A stretch of 64,000 nucleotides of DNA from Acinetobacter venetianus RAG-1 = CIP 110063. Its GTDB lineage: Bacteria > Pseudomonadota > Gammaproteobacteria > Pseudomonadales > Moraxellaceae. Shown piece by piece: positions 1 to 8,952 of the stretch (position 1 is its first letter; each line of letters opens with the position of its first letter). The notes beneath the pieces are model-generated. The model was not told where the DNA came from, made no database searches, and worked only from the letters and a program-made list of their open reading frames with translations. The stretch spans positions 124,001 to 188,000 of the forward strand of contig NZ_KB849558.1 in assembly GCF_000368585.1 (NCBI RefSeq). The letters are read 5' to 3'. The translations under genes and the position numbers were made by a program.

Positions 1-505
1 TTAAATCATCGTCTTGTGATTGGATGATATAACTCCCCGCAGGTTGTGAAATGATGTTTTCATCCCAGCCTGTTTGTACAAACGCAACCAATGGTCGTAA
101 ACCAATTGCAGTAGAAAAAGTCGCTTTAGATGCAAAGTATCTTGATTGCTTCATTTGATAGTAAGCAACAGGAATAGCACCTTCACTCACTGCTTTTTTA
201 ATTCTTATATAATCAATTAAACTAAAATATTCATTGGGTAAAATAACACCAGGCTTAATACCGTGTTCAACTAACTTTTTAAAACTTTCAGACTGTAATT
301 GATCGGAAGTGAATACTGGCCACCATGTCGGAGGCTTTGAAAAAAAGTGCGGAATTGCCTGAGTAGATTGGATTTGCGTTAATGAGTCATCATAACGACG
401 CTCAATTTTACAATGATAATATTGTTGATAAAAATCCTGTAAGGTTTGATCTGGGAAATTAGCGGTTGCCACTAATATTCCGCAAATGTTTACGATCACT
501 GACAT
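1..505 (-). CDS. Partial hypothetical protein, cut by the window edge
   Basis: The ATG lies at 505-503 and the frame stays open to position 1, giving about 168 residues with no stop, so the C-terminus is outside the window. The start codon directly follows the TAA of the upstream membrane-protein gene (stop at 508-506), with no spacer, so the two are almost certainly co-transcribed and translationally coupled. The protein begins MSVIVNICGILVATANF and has no clear transmembrane run beyond this weakly hydrophobic N-terminus. It contains an FFSKPPTWWPVF segment near residue 60. I do not recognise the family. The neighbour hints at signalling or surface polysaccharide work, but that is only a guess. 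Confidence 0.6.
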   Translation of the reverse strand, partial: MSVIVNICGILVATANFPDQTLQDFYQQYYHCKIERRYDDSLTQIQSTQAIPHFFSKPPTWWPVFTSDQLQSESFKKLVEHGIKPGVILPNEYFSLIDYIRIKKAVSEGAIPVAYYQMKQSRYFASKATFSTAIGLRPLVAFVQTGWDENIISQPAGSYIIQSQDDDL

Positions 506-1252
506 TTATGCATCTCCACTAATAGGAGCAACGCATTCATTGTGTTGTTCAATTTGAAGCTTAAGCACGCTTAGTTCTTGTAAGCGTTGTACAAATAGAG
601 GGGGGGAGAGGTCATCATCTGATTTATTTTCATGAATGACAATACTTCTAATTTCACTAAGCTCTTCACTAATGAAATGATAAATGACACTGTCTTGATC
701 ACTTGATAAAATCTCCATGATCTTATTCTGAGTTTCTTTCCAAATATCTTCACCTAACATTTCTCGGATAAGAACAGTGTTAGTGATATGTATGCTAAAA
801 ACTTTATAATGATCTTTTTGAGTGAGTTTCAATAACTTGCGTAATTCAACCTGAAAATGATTTAAAGCTGTTAACGGTAAAATATCATGTTGATAGTTTC
901 GATCATAACTTTGAATATCACGATAAGTTTTAAGGGCGTTTTGAATATTATGACGTACTGCACTCATAAAAATTGGTGCCATTGGAATCACAAAAAGTAA
1001 GAGTAGCTGTCTTTCAATATAGGTTTGATTGGCTAAATCTAAGGCAAAATAAACAGCCATACTTACGAATGCAACTAAGCCTAAAATCAGTGCTAAACCG
1101 ACATTTAAAAAAGCACCCGCGATTAATAAGAGCAATAGGAAAATCCAACTACCGCGATAAGTTGCAGGCAGCCACTCATATGCGATTATTCCCATAAAAA
1201 TTTGAGAGGAGATAATCCATAAGACGAGGGCTGGAGCAGGATTTTTTTGCAT
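506..1252 (-). CDS. Membrane protein with degenerate GGDEF-like C-terminal region
   Basis: 248 aa starting at an ATG. Hydrophobic stretches at roughly residues 8-24, 36-70 (two helices) and 82-98 suggest four membrane segments. A cytoplasmic part follows. Its segment LTALNHFQVELRKLL (about residue 127) and the later VFSIHITN...LGEDIW resemble the beta-alpha start of a GGDEF domain (D-x-LTGLxNR, then DxDxFKxxND...GD), but the catalytic GG(D/E)EF signature is absent. If the resemblance is real it would be an enzymatically dead regulator or scaffold. The gene abuts the truncated gene downstream without spacing. It lies some 150 bp downstream of the photolyase gene on the same strand, with an AT-rich spacer between. 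Function unknown; the GGDEF reading is tentative. Confidence 0.55.
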   Translation of the reverse strand: MQKNPAPALVLWIISSQIFMGIIAYEWLPATYRGSWIFLLLLLIAGAFLNVGLALILGLVAFVSMAVYFALDLANQTYIERQLLLLFVIPMAPIFMSAVRHNIQNALKTYRDIQSYDRNYQHDILPLTALNHFQVELRKLLKLTQKDHYKVFSIHITNTVLIREMLGEDIWKETQNKIMEILSSDQDSVIYHFISEELSEIRSIVIHENKSDDDLSPPLFVQRLQELSVLKLQIEQHNECVAPISGDA

Positions 1253-1403
1253 AATAGTTTTAATTTTATTAAATTATTCTGTGATTAATTTAGCATTTTA
1301 GCCGCATGCATTCGATTGTTTTATGTTATTTATTTTTTAAAATAATTGTATAAAACAGTAACATAAATTTTTTATCTATTAAATTTATGATATGCGAGGC
1401 AAC

Positions 1404-2846
1404 TTATAAGTAAGTCTTAAATACTTCAATCGCTTTTGCTCTTGATATCTTTAGATCAACCATAGGGCGTGGATAATCTAAGTGTTTTATTGCATTTTTT
1501 GCATAAGGCTCATGGATGGTTTTAGCATCTAAATGGGCAAGTTCAGGTACCCATCGACGGATATAGTCACCATTTTCATCGAATTTTTTTGATTGGCTGA
1601 TTGGATTAAAAATACGAAAATAAGGAGCAGCATCTGTTCCTGTTGAGGCACACCATTGCCAGCCACCATTATTGGCTGCCAAGTCTCCATCAATCAACTG
1701 TTGCATAAACCATTGTTCACCTTTACGCCAATCGATGAGTAGATTTTTGCTGAGGAACATCGCACAGATCATGCGAACACGATTGTGCATCCAGCCAGTC
1801 GCTAAGAGTTGACGCATACCCGCATCAACAATTGGAATGCCTGTTTGCCCTTGTTGCCATCGTTCCAATCCACTCGGATCATCATTCCATGTGATTTTTT
1901 GAGTAGATGCTTTAAATGGCTGATGCTTAGAAACTTGCGGGAAGTCAAATAAGATATGTTGATAAAATTCACGCCACAACAATTCATCTAACCATGTCTG
2001 TTGACCTTCAGACTCAATTAAAAAATCACCATGTTGTTGTCTGAACAACGCTTGAATGCATTGTCGAATCGAAATAATACCGATATTTAAGTAAGTGGAT
2101 AATTGGCTCGTTCCAGATTGAGCTGGAAAGTCTCTTGCCGTTTTATAATCTGTGACATGATCTTTGATAAATTGATCTAATAACGATAAAGCATAAGATT
2201 CTCCAACAGGCCATTCTGTTAAATGGCGATCCTTGATTTGGGTCAAGTAAACTGAACGTAATGTTTCGATATCCGCTGTTGATGATTGAGCAATATCAAT
2301 TTGTATTTTTTTCTGAGAAGAGGGTGATGGGTAGCATTGCGGCAGACCATGTTCTAGACGTTGATAGCAGGTTTTCTTGAATGCGCCAAAAACTTGGTAA
2401 GGAGAATCTGATTGATTGCGGATCGAGGCAATCGGAAATAAGGTACGATCATGAAAAAGATGAAACTCTTTTTTTTGTGAATTGAAAAAGGCTTGTACTT
2501 CCTTATCTCGTTTTAACTCGTTGACTCCGAGTTCGATATTGGCAAAGATGTTTTCAATCTGAATATCTTGCAGAAGTGCGTTGAAGTAATCAGGAATGTC
2601 TTTCCAAAGATCAATGTTTTTTATAATCAGCGGAATATTGAGTGCGTTTAGTTGTTGTTCCAATGTTTGTAATTGGCGTAAATAAAAATCTATTTTAATC
2701 GCTGCATCATCATGTCGTCGCCATTGTGCAGGTGACAAAATACAGATTGCAATGCAAGGACCAGCTTGAGTTGCATGCCATAGCGCAGCATGATCATGGA
2801 TTCTTAAATCTTGGCGAAACCAAATTAACTGATAAGCATTTGACAT
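1404..2846 (-). CDS. phrB: Deoxyribodipyrimidine photolyase (CPD class I)
   Basis: 480 aa, the normal length for a class I photolyase, which uses light and FADH- to split cyclobutane pyrimidine dimers in DNA. The N-terminal alpha/beta antenna-binding domain opens with LIWFRQDLRIHDHAAL. The C-terminal helical FAD-binding domain carries WLDELLWREFYQH, the WMHNRVRM segment and NNGGWQWCASTGTDAAPYFR near residue 392, all hallmarks of the photolyase/cryptochrome family. The conserved Trp residues of the electron-transfer chain seem to be present. ATG start at 2846, 115 bp downstream of the slyD stop and separated from it by a strong terminator, so it has its own promoter. No sign of truncation. Confidence 0.95.
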   Translation of the reverse strand: MSNAYQLIWFRQDLRIHDHAALWHATQAGPCIAICILSPAQWRRHDDAAIKIDFYLRQLQTLEQQLNALNIPLIIKNIDLWKDIPDYFNALLQDIQIENIFANIELGVNELKRDKEVQAFFNSQKKEFHLFHDRTLFPIASIRNQSDSPYQVFGAFKKTCYQRLEHGLPQCYPSPSSQKKIQIDIAQSSTADIETLRSVYLTQIKDRHLTEWPVGESYALSLLDQFIKDHVTDYKTARDFPAQSGTSQLSTYLNIGIISIRQCIQALFRQQHGDFLIESEGQQTWLDELLWREFYQHILFDFPQVSKHQPFKASTQKITWNDDPSGLERWQQGQTGIPIVDAGMRQLLATGWMHNRVRMICAMFLSKNLLIDWRKGEQWFMQQLIDGDLAANNGGWQWCASTGTDAAPYFRIFNPISQSKKFDENGDYIRRWVPELAHLDAKTIHEPYAKNAIKHLDYPRPMVDLKISRAKAIEVFKTYL

Positions 2847-2910
2847 AGAATGGCTGTATTAAAATTCAATTTAAAAGATTAATTATTATTTTATCTAAGT
2901 CTATGTGAAG

Positions 2911-2938
2911 AAAAAGCAAAGCCGAAGCTTTGCTTTTT
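2911..2938 (-). terminator. Intrinsic terminator of slyD
   Basis: A perfect 12-bp stem (2911-2922 with 2927-2938) closes a CGAA loop. The arms start and end in A5/T5 runs, so it could work in both directions. It sits 24 bp past the slyD stop and before the photolyase start. Confidence 0.9.
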
Positions 2939-2961
2939 TAAAATCTAATTCAAGAAATGAA

Positions 2962-3444
2962 TTAGTGGTGGTGACCACCTACACCGTGTACGTGACCGTG
3001 ATCTAATTCTTCTTGAGAAGCATCACGGATTTCTACGATTTCAACTTCGAAAGTAAGGTCTTGACCAGCAAGTGGGAAGTTTGCATCAACGATAACGTTT
3101 TCGCCTTCGATCGCTTTAACTGTAACGATTTGAACGCCATCATCGGTTTGAGCTTGGAATTGCATACCAGGTTGGATGTTGTCTACACCTTGGAACATTT
3201 GAGCTGGAACTTCTTGAACTAGGTCAGGATTGTATTCGCCGTAACCTTCAGCAGCTGGAACGTTCACAGTGAACTTCTCACCAACAGTTTTGCCTGTAAG
3301 TGCATTTTCTAAACCAGGAATGATGTTGCCCGCGCCGTGCAAATATGCAAGTGGTTCACCTTGAGATTGATCAAGTGTTTCACCCTCAGCGTTTGTTAAA
3401 GTGTAGTGGAATGAAACCACGTGGTTATTTGCAATAGCAGTCAT
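2962..3444 (-). CDS. slyD: FKBP-type peptidyl-prolyl isomerase, SlyD type
   Basis: 160 aa from the ATG at 3444. The open frame extends six codons further to a TTG, but GGA lies nine bases before the ATG, which makes it the better start. SlyD isomerases speed X-Pro bond rotation and chaperone folding through an inserted IF domain. Here the FKBP part (VSFHYTLTNAEGE, LAYLHGAGNIIPGLE) is interrupted by the insert-in-flap domain (GYGEYNPDLVQEVP onward) and closed by PLAGQDLTFEVEI. The tail GHVHGVGGHHH is a short His-rich metal-binding end like that of other SlyD proteins, which bind Ni/Zn and help metalloenzyme maturation. It is cytoplasmic and looks monocistronic. Confidence 0.93.
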   Translation of the reverse strand: MTAIANNHVVSFHYTLTNAEGETLDQSQGEPLAYLHGAGNIIPGLENALTGKTVGEKFTVNVPAAEGYGEYNPDLVQEVPAQMFQGVDNIQPGMQFQAQTDDGVQIVTVKAIEGENVIVDANFPLAGQDLTFEVEIVEIRDASQEELDHGHVHGVGGHHH

Positions 3445-3557
3445 GTTATTTGATCCATTCAATCAATTTAGGTGTACATCATAAAGTGAAAAATAGGTTC
3501 TTTTCCACTTTTTGACACTATTCAACTATAAATGGGAACGAAATTTGAGATTTCAAC

Positions 3558-4844
3558 TCAATACAGTTTAATTTTTGGGCGTACACGACGCGTCAGAAAA
3601 TCTTTCATGGTTAACATACCTGCTTGGGTATAACCATGAATATTCGCTTGATGCAGTCGGTAGAGTGCGACGTACATGGTTTTTGCAATAAAGCCTTGTA
3701 CGCTAACATCGCCGAGCAATTCTCCTACAGCTTGATTACGGCTCAATGAAACCAATGAACCTTTATCATTAAAGCTAAACATAGGTTGTGGTGTGCCTGC
3801 TATGCGAGCAGCCATTGCATCGACTAGAAACGTTGCTTGCTGACTGGCTACTTGAGCACGAGGGCCCAGTGGTGGTTGACGTGCATCTAACTGGCAATTC
3901 GCACAGTCACCAAAAGCAAAGACATTTTGATCGGAGTAGGTTTGTAGCGTCGCGTAAACCATCAAACGATTAATCTTATCTCGTTTGAAATCCTCGAAAC
4001 TTTCTAAAACCTTAGGTGCTTTTACTCCTGCTGCCCAGACTGTGATATCTGAATGGATGACTTCACCATGACTAAAATAGACATTTGATTCATCCACTTT
4101 TTGGACTTTATGTTGAGTCAAAATTTCAATGCCCATTTTTTTAAGCTGTTTTGCACTATGCGCAGCAGTCTTTTCATTTAATGCTGGCAAAATACGGTCA
4201 GATGCTTCGATCAGCGTAATTTTGACTTGTTTAGGGTCAATTTTCTTCAAGCCATAACGGTAGAAGTTCTTGGTGGTTTCAATTAACTCAGCAGCAAGTT
4301 CAACGCCTGTTGCACCCGCACCGACAATTCCAATATTCAAAGCGCGTACATCTGCTTGATTTTGCGCCTCGATATAAAGATGGAATAAATCTTGTTGGAA
4401 AATATCAGCTTGCTGGCGGCTATCTAGGAAATGACAATGTTCACGAACACCTTCTGTTCCAAAATCATTAGATACCGAGCCGACGGCAAGCACTAAGGTA
4501 TCGTATGTCAGGTTTTGAATTTGAGGCGTGTGTTCTTTGGAAAGTTGTGGGGGAGAAATCACAATTTGCTTTTGGTCTTTATTGACCTTAATGAGTGTGC
4601 CGAGTACAAATTCGAAATGATGCTTTTCAGCGTGGGCAAAATAATTGGTTTGTTCTTCGTGAGGATTGAGAGAGCCAGCGGCTATTTCGTGTAGGAGAGG
4701 TTTCCATATGTGTGTGAGGTTTTGATCGACTAGGGTAATTTTAGCTTTCTTTCGTCTACCAAAACGTTCACCTAGTTGTGTTGCAAGCTCTAAACCACCT
4801 GCGCCACCGCCCACAATCACGATATGATGTAAGGTTTTGCTCAT
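3558..4844 (-). CDS. ndh: Type II NADH:quinone oxidoreductase
   Basis: 428 aa. NDH-2 oxidises NADH with FAD and passes electrons to the quinone pool without pumping protons. The FAD-binding Rossmann motif is IVGGGAGGLELA (about residues 9-20), the NADH-binding one is GIVGAGATGVELAAEL near residue 175, and FAFGDCAN near residue 312 is the conserved FAD contact. GPRAQVASQQA, a typical NDH-2 segment, follows. The C-terminus (TMKDFLTRRVRPKIKLY) is amphipathic and basic and fits peripheral attachment to the inner membrane. ATG at 4844. The next gene upstream on the same strand is the D,D-carboxypeptidase, 93 bp away. Confidence 0.93.
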   Translation of the reverse strand: MSKTLHHIVIVGGGAGGLELATQLGERFGRRKKAKITLVDQNLTHIWKPLLHEIAAGSLNPHEEQTNYFAHAEKHHFEFVLGTLIKVNKDQKQIVISPPQLSKEHTPQIQNLTYDTLVLAVGSVSNDFGTEGVREHCHFLDSRQQADIFQQDLFHLYIEAQNQADVRALNIGIVGAGATGVELAAELIETTKNFYRYGLKKIDPKQVKITLIEASDRILPALNEKTAAHSAKQLKKMGIEILTQHKVQKVDESNVYFSHGEVIHSDITVWAAGVKAPKVLESFEDFKRDKINRLMVYATLQTYSDQNVFAFGDCANCQLDARQPPLGPRAQVASQQATFLVDAMAARIAGTPQPMFSFNDKGSLVSLSRNQAVGELLGDVSVQGFIAKTMYVALYRLHQANIHGYTQAGMLTMKDFLTRRVRPKIKLY

Positions 4845-4937
4845 GATTAACCTAATTATTTTTGTGAAAGGATGGTTGGATTATGCCATCCTTTTTTCAC
4901 GATTGTATGGTCAATCTTGATAAAAATAGTAGACTTT

Positions 4938-6257
4938 TTATCCTTGATTTAGAGGGTAAAGTTTGGCAACCTTAGAATCATTGGTTGAAAAAAATGAGAA
5001 TAAATTAGAGAACCAAATCATAATTTTCTGGAAAATATTAGCCTCTTCAATATGCACATCATTCTCAATCTGAAAGCTGCGAATTAACTGATTATTTTGA
5101 TAAATTGACACAGTTGCCAAGTTCATCACTTGCATCAATGGTGCAGTTAAATGCTGTTCATTCAACTCAATATTGATATGCGTATTTGTTGTTTGTAATG
5201 GCTCAACCGATGTTACTTGCTGGTTAGCATCCACTAAATGAATACGTTGTGTCGTTAAGTCAAAGCTATTTAAGTCGATGGGTGTCGTTGGAGCGTATAG
5301 AGAGGTAGTTACAATCGTCGGTTGTTGAGTTTCAACCTTAAACATTTTTAACGTTGATTTAATTACGGGTAACTCAGCGATCAATCTTTGTTGTGGAATA
5401 ACTTCTTCGTCACGCGTATAGGTATAAGCTAGATTCATAAGCTTATGCGCCACTTCCGCACGCTTTTCCGCACTTGGCGTACCTAGAACCACAACAATCA
5501 GACGGCGTTTTTCAACATGAGGATTAAGGGTTGGGCGTTCAGCAGTGAGTGCCAAATTATAACCCGCTGCTTTTGTATAACCTGTCTTTAAACCATCTGC
5601 TGTTGGATCCATTTTTAATGCAAGGTTAGTTGCATGATGGAAATGTTGGTTATAGCTAAAGCTTGGCATTTTTGAATAATATAAATATTCTGGTGTTTGT
5701 TTCACGATTGCTTTTGCAAGCATGCTCAGATCAGCCGCAGTAGAGTAGTGATCAGTCATCGTAATCCCAGCTGGATTACTAAAGTGAGTGTCTTTCATAC
5801 CAAGTGCTTGAGCTTCTTGGTTCATTCGAGCAACAAACTGAGGAACACTACCTGAAATCTTTTCCGCAAGTGTTACTGCCGCATCATTGGCAGACATCAC
5901 TATCAGACCTGCTAAAAGCTGATCAACAGAAATTTGTTCTCCCGCTTTTAAATACATCTGGGACTCATCCCACATGATGGTATTCACCACAGGCGTTGCC
6001 GTAATAACGTCTTCTTTACGTAATTTTCCAGCTTCTATTTCTTTTAAAGCGATATAAGCAACCATCATTTTTGTCAGTGAAGCAGGGGCACGTTGTACAT
6101 GACTATTGTGCTCAGAAATAATCTGTCCCGACTGAGCATCGATGATAGACCAAGCCTGTGCTTCAACTGATTCTGGTGCGATATTAAGTAAATTTGCATG
6201 CGCGAAGTTGACACATAGCAAGCTAAACAACGTAAAGAGAGAGAGGATGAATTTCAC
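4938..6257 (-). CDS. D-alanyl-D-alanine carboxypeptidase (PBP5/6 family)
   Basis: 439 aa. Low-molecular-mass PBPs trim the terminal D-Ala from peptidoglycan pentapeptides in the periplasm. A signal peptide (residues 1-21, cut after FAHA) precedes the S11 peptidase domain with SLTK (active Ser 60, Lys 63), SAND near residue 123 and KTGYT near residue 222. A PBP5 C-terminal domain follows. A hydrophobic segment near the end (IMIWFSNLFSFF) replaces the usual terminal amphipathic anchor and may hold the protein on the membrane. The start is GTG, chosen because AAGGTG lies about five bases upstream and the signal peptide begins at once. It is longer than E. coli PBP5 (about 400 aa) and resembles Acinetobacter proteins annotated as PBP6B. 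Confidence 0.9.
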   Translation of the reverse strand: MKFILSLFTLFSLLCVNFAHANLLNIAPESVEAQAWSIIDAQSGQIISEHNSHVQRAPASLTKMMVAYIALKEIEAGKLRKEDVITATPVVNTIMWDESQMYLKAGEQISVDQLLAGLIVMSANDAAVTLAEKISGSVPQFVARMNQEAQALGMKDTHFSNPAGITMTDHYSTAADLSMLAKAIVKQTPEYLYYSKMPSFSYNQHFHHATNLALKMDPTADGLKTGYTKAAGYNLALTAERPTLNPHVEKRRLIVVVLGTPSAEKRAEVAHKLMNLAYTYTRDEEVIPQQRLIAELPVIKSTLKMFKVETQQPTIVTTSLYAPTTPIDLNSFDLTTQRIHLVDANQQVTSVEPLQTTNTHINIELNEQHLTAPLMQVMNLATVSIYQNNQLIRSFQIENDVHIEEANIFQKIMIWFSNLFSFFSTNDSKVAKLYPLNQG

Positions 6258-6427
6258 GTAAACACCTTGTGTTGCCGATCCAATGGCACGAAATGCGAAA
6301 GAAGCATCCTATGACTTTTTGGCTATGGAAGCTAGCGACTTTTGCTGACAATTACGACATCTACGCATGACTTTGTAAAAAAATGCTAAGCTGTGAGAAA
6401 TTGTTCTTATTTTTACGATCTAAAGCT

Positions 6428-8131
6428 ATGTTGCACTACCAAATTGAGTTCGACGATTATCGCCAACATCTTGTTCATGTCACCCTTCGTTTTCTAGCAA
6501 ATCCTAACCAAGAACTTTGGTTGCCAACGTGGATACCGGGTAGTTATTTGGTTCGAGAGTTTTCAAAGCATATTGAATCAGTGAAAGCCTCCGATGAAGC
6601 AGGGCGCATACTGAGCATTAAAAAGACAGAAAAGAATCGCTGGCGTTTATTCAATACAGATCATGAGCTGATTACGGTTGAATATGATGTCTACGCATAT
6701 GATTTATCTGTTCGTGGTGCTTATGTTGATCAAACTCGTTTATATATCAACCCAGCATGTGTTTGCTTAGGTTTACAAGATCAAGAACAAGCACCTTGTG
6801 AAGTTGAGGTTTTCCTACCTAATGAGCTAAAGCATTTTCAGATTGCAACAGGTCTAACTTCAAAGAGCCTCGTCAAAGGTCGTTTCACATTAAAAGCTGA
6901 AAATTATGATCAGTTGATTGATAGTCCATTTGAACTTGCTGATCAAAGTCGTTTTAGTTTCGAAGCTAATGGTATTTCACATGCGTTTGTGATTTCTGGT
7001 AAACACAGTACCGATTTAGATCGTTTAAAAGCAGACATCAAGAAAATCTGTGAAACGGAAATTAACCTGTTTGGTTCTGCGCCATTTAAAGACTATACCT
7101 TTATGACTATGGCGACTGGTAATAGTTATGGTGGATTAGAACACTGTAATAGTACGAGTTTAATTACGCCACGCGATGACCTTCCCAAAGCGGGCGAAGC
7201 TGAAGAGCCATCCAAGGATTATCAACGTTTCCTTGGTTTATGTAGTCATGAGTATTTCCATTCATGGCTAGTTAAATTTATCCGTCCTGAAAATTTTGCC
7301 AATTATGATTTGCACAAAGAAGGCTACACCAGCTTACTTTGGATTTTTGAAGGTTTTACCTCTTACTATGATGATTTAATTTTATTGCGTAGCGGTGTGA
7401 TTTCGCAGAAGTCATATTTAGATTTACTCAAAGCACAAATTGATCGTTATTTGCAAAATCCTGGTCGCTTTATTCAGTCAGTTTCTGAGTCGAGTTTTGA
7501 TGCATGGATTAAATTCTATCGCCAAGATGAGAACTCAAATAACGCGGGAACGAGTTATTACAACAAAGGCAGCTTAGTCGCACTGTGTTTAGATTTAGGA
7601 TTGCGTTTGCGAGGTTCGAATCTTGATGCTCTCATGCGTCGTTTATATGAAAATACCCAAAATGGGATGCAGGTAAATGATCGTACCATTGTTGAGCTAT
7701 GTAATGAGTTGACAGGGGATAATTGGATTGAACAAATCAATCACCTCATCAATACCACAGATGAATTACCACTTGATCAGTTGTTCCCTGAGTTTGGTTT
7801 AAGTTACAGCATTAAAAATGACAAGTCTTTGCCATTTGGTTTAAAAGTGGCGGATAAGGCGGAAGGTGTTGTGATTCAACAAGTGCGTCGCGAGAGTGCC
7901 GCTGCTCAGGCTGGCTTATCTGCTAACGATGTCATTATTGCCGTTGATGGTTTAAAGGCATCTGAAAAACTCTTAGCGAAGTACGCAAAGCAACAAGGCA
8001 CATTTACAGTTTATGCATTCCGTCGTGATGAATTGTTGCAGTTTGAAATTTCAGCAGGAGAAAATTTACTCTCAACAGTTGAATTTAATATTGATGATCA
8101 AGTGAAGTTAGACGCTTGGTTGAAAGGCTGA
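6428..8131 (+). CDS. M61-family metallopeptidase with PDZ domain
   Basis: 567 aa from the ATG at 6428; an upstream ATG at 6383 would add 15 unconserved residues. M61 peptidases (glycyl aminopeptidase type) have an N-terminal beta domain, here LHYQIEFDDYRQHLVHVTL with the PTWIPGSYLVREF signature. A zinc peptidase core follows with HEYFHSW near residue 274 (HExxH) and a downstream IFEGFTSYYDDL supplying the third ligand Glu. The PDZ domain at about residues 480-560 includes VRRESAAAQAGLSANDVIIAVDG. There is no signal peptide, so it is probably cytoplasmic. It is transcribed divergently from the carboxypeptidase gene and ends at a hairpin terminator. Confidence 0.9.
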   Translation: MLHYQIEFDDYRQHLVHVTLRFLANPNQELWLPTWIPGSYLVREFSKHIESVKASDEAGRILSIKKTEKNRWRLFNTDHELITVEYDVYAYDLSVRGAYVDQTRLYINPACVCLGLQDQEQAPCEVEVFLPNELKHFQIATGLTSKSLVKGRFTLKAENYDQLIDSPFELADQSRFSFEANGISHAFVISGKHSTDLDRLKADIKKICETEINLFGSAPFKDYTFMTMATGNSYGGLEHCNSTSLITPRDDLPKAGEAEEPSKDYQRFLGLCSHEYFHSWLVKFIRPENFANYDLHKEGYTSLLWIFEGFTSYYDDLILLRSGVISQKSYLDLLKAQIDRYLQNPGRFIQSVSESSFDAWIKFYRQDENSNNAGTSYYNKGSLVALCLDLGLRLRGSNLDALMRRLYENTQNGMQVNDRTIVELCNELTGDNWIEQINHLINTTDELPLDQLFPEFGLSYSIKNDKSLPFGLKVADKAEGVVIQQVRRESAAAQAGLSANDVIIAVDGLKASEKLLAKYAKQQGTFTVYAFRRDELLQFEISAGENLLSTVEFNIDDQVKLDAWLKG

Positions 8132-8176
8132 TTTAGTCAATGATCTAAATTCTTAGATCAAGATCTTGATCGAAAG

Positions 8177-8206
8177 GAGGGGCTCGATTTAGAGTCCCTC
8201 TTTTTT
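8177..8206 (+). terminator. Intrinsic terminator after the M61 peptidase gene
   Basis: A 9-bp stem with one G-T pair (8177-8185 with 8192-8200) and a GATTTA loop is followed by six T. Only the plus direction has the T tract. Confidence 0.8.
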
Positions 8207-8216
8207 CTAATTGGAT

Positions 8217-8615
8217 TTAATTTCCACGATATGTTGAATATCCATAAGGACTAATAAGCAGTGGGATATGATAGTGTTCAAGTTTTCCATCTACAGAGAA
8301 GATAACTGGAACTTCTGGGAAAAATGAACTCTGTTTGTTCTTTTGAAACCATTCACCTGTTTTAAACGTGACTTTATAAATACCTTTTTCAAAAGGAGTA
8401 TCCTGTGGATATAGTGCAGTGATTCGACCTTGTTGATTCGTGGTGCTTTTACTTAGTTCTTTCCATTGATCCTTTTCTTGTTTTTCTAAAATCACTTTTA
8501 CGCCAGCAGAGGGAAGACCATTCTCTAAATTGAGAACATGCACACTTAGCGGATTTTGAGCAAAGCTAAAAGATGAAATAAAAATCGCTGAAAGTGGAAC
8601 AAGCGCTTTAATCAT
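8217..8615 (-). CDS. hiuH: 5-Hydroxyisourate hydrolase (transthyretin-like), exported
   Basis: 132 aa. HIU hydrolase turns 5-hydroxyisourate from urate oxidation into OHCU in the ureide pathway. After a signal peptide (residues 1-19, MIKALVPLSAIFISSFSFA) the mature protein starts LSVHVLNLENGLPSAGVKV, the family's N-terminal signature (catalytic His in VHVL). It ends YHIPLLISPYGYSTYRGN, matching the diagnostic C-terminal YRGS with Asn in place of Ser. An Arg in the GRITALYP segment matches the second active-site residue. The signal peptide implies periplasmic action, as in some other gammaproteobacterial homologues. No uricase or OHCU decarboxylase gene is nearby, so it stands alone here. Confidence 0.88.
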   Translation of the reverse strand: MIKALVPLSAIFISSFSFAQNPLSVHVLNLENGLPSAGVKVILEKQEKDQWKELSKSTTNQQGRITALYPQDTPFEKGIYKVTFKTGEWFQKNKQSSFFPEVPVIFSVDGKLEHYHIPLLISPYGYSTYRGN

Positions 8616-8827
8616 GTTTCTGATCCTAAAAATAAAAAAATGATTTTAATCATTTGTTCAAAATTTAGGTTTACAAAATGTATATGAAACTAGAGTCGAA
8701 TATTCGTTTCGATTCAAACAATCTATTATGAATAGATATTTCTTGTAAAAGATTGGACATATATTTATGTACAAATATAAGTCCAAAGATGAATGCACAA
8801 ATTGGATAAAGAATATTCATATTGTGG

Positions 8828-8921
8828 TATTTCGTAGCGAAATGTCGTTATCACGATATATTGCATTGACTGAGAAGTAATCAAAGCTGATACTCTCATG
8901 TTTTATTTAATCTAACCGGTT
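8828..8921 (+). promoter_or_regulatory. Promoter/operator unit 1 of a tandem pair upstream of monomeric icd
   Basis: First of two 94-bp direct repeats. It holds, in order, a hairpin-forming inverted repeat ATTTCG-TAG-CGAAAT (8829-8843), a -35 box TTGACT (8866-8871), a 17-bp spacer, a -10 box GATACT (8889-8894) and a palindrome AACCGGTT (8914-8921). About 77 of 94 positions match unit 2 with no gaps (hand count). The promoter elements and both palindromes are fully conserved between the copies while the spacer diverges. I do not recognise the regulator. Confidence 0.75.
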
Positions 8922-8952
8922 CGTTAGTGGTAAAGCTTAAGCTTTATACTAT

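Noticed and set aside
4867..4894. Hairpin between the carboxypeptidase and ndh genes as a terminator
   Set aside because: The stem AAAGGATGG/CCATCCTTT is real, but the T tract points to the plus strand where no gene ends; not listed as a terminator.
7600..7620. tRNA-like T-loop sequence GGTTCGAATC
   Set aside because: It lies inside the M61 peptidase coding frame and has no cloverleaf around it.
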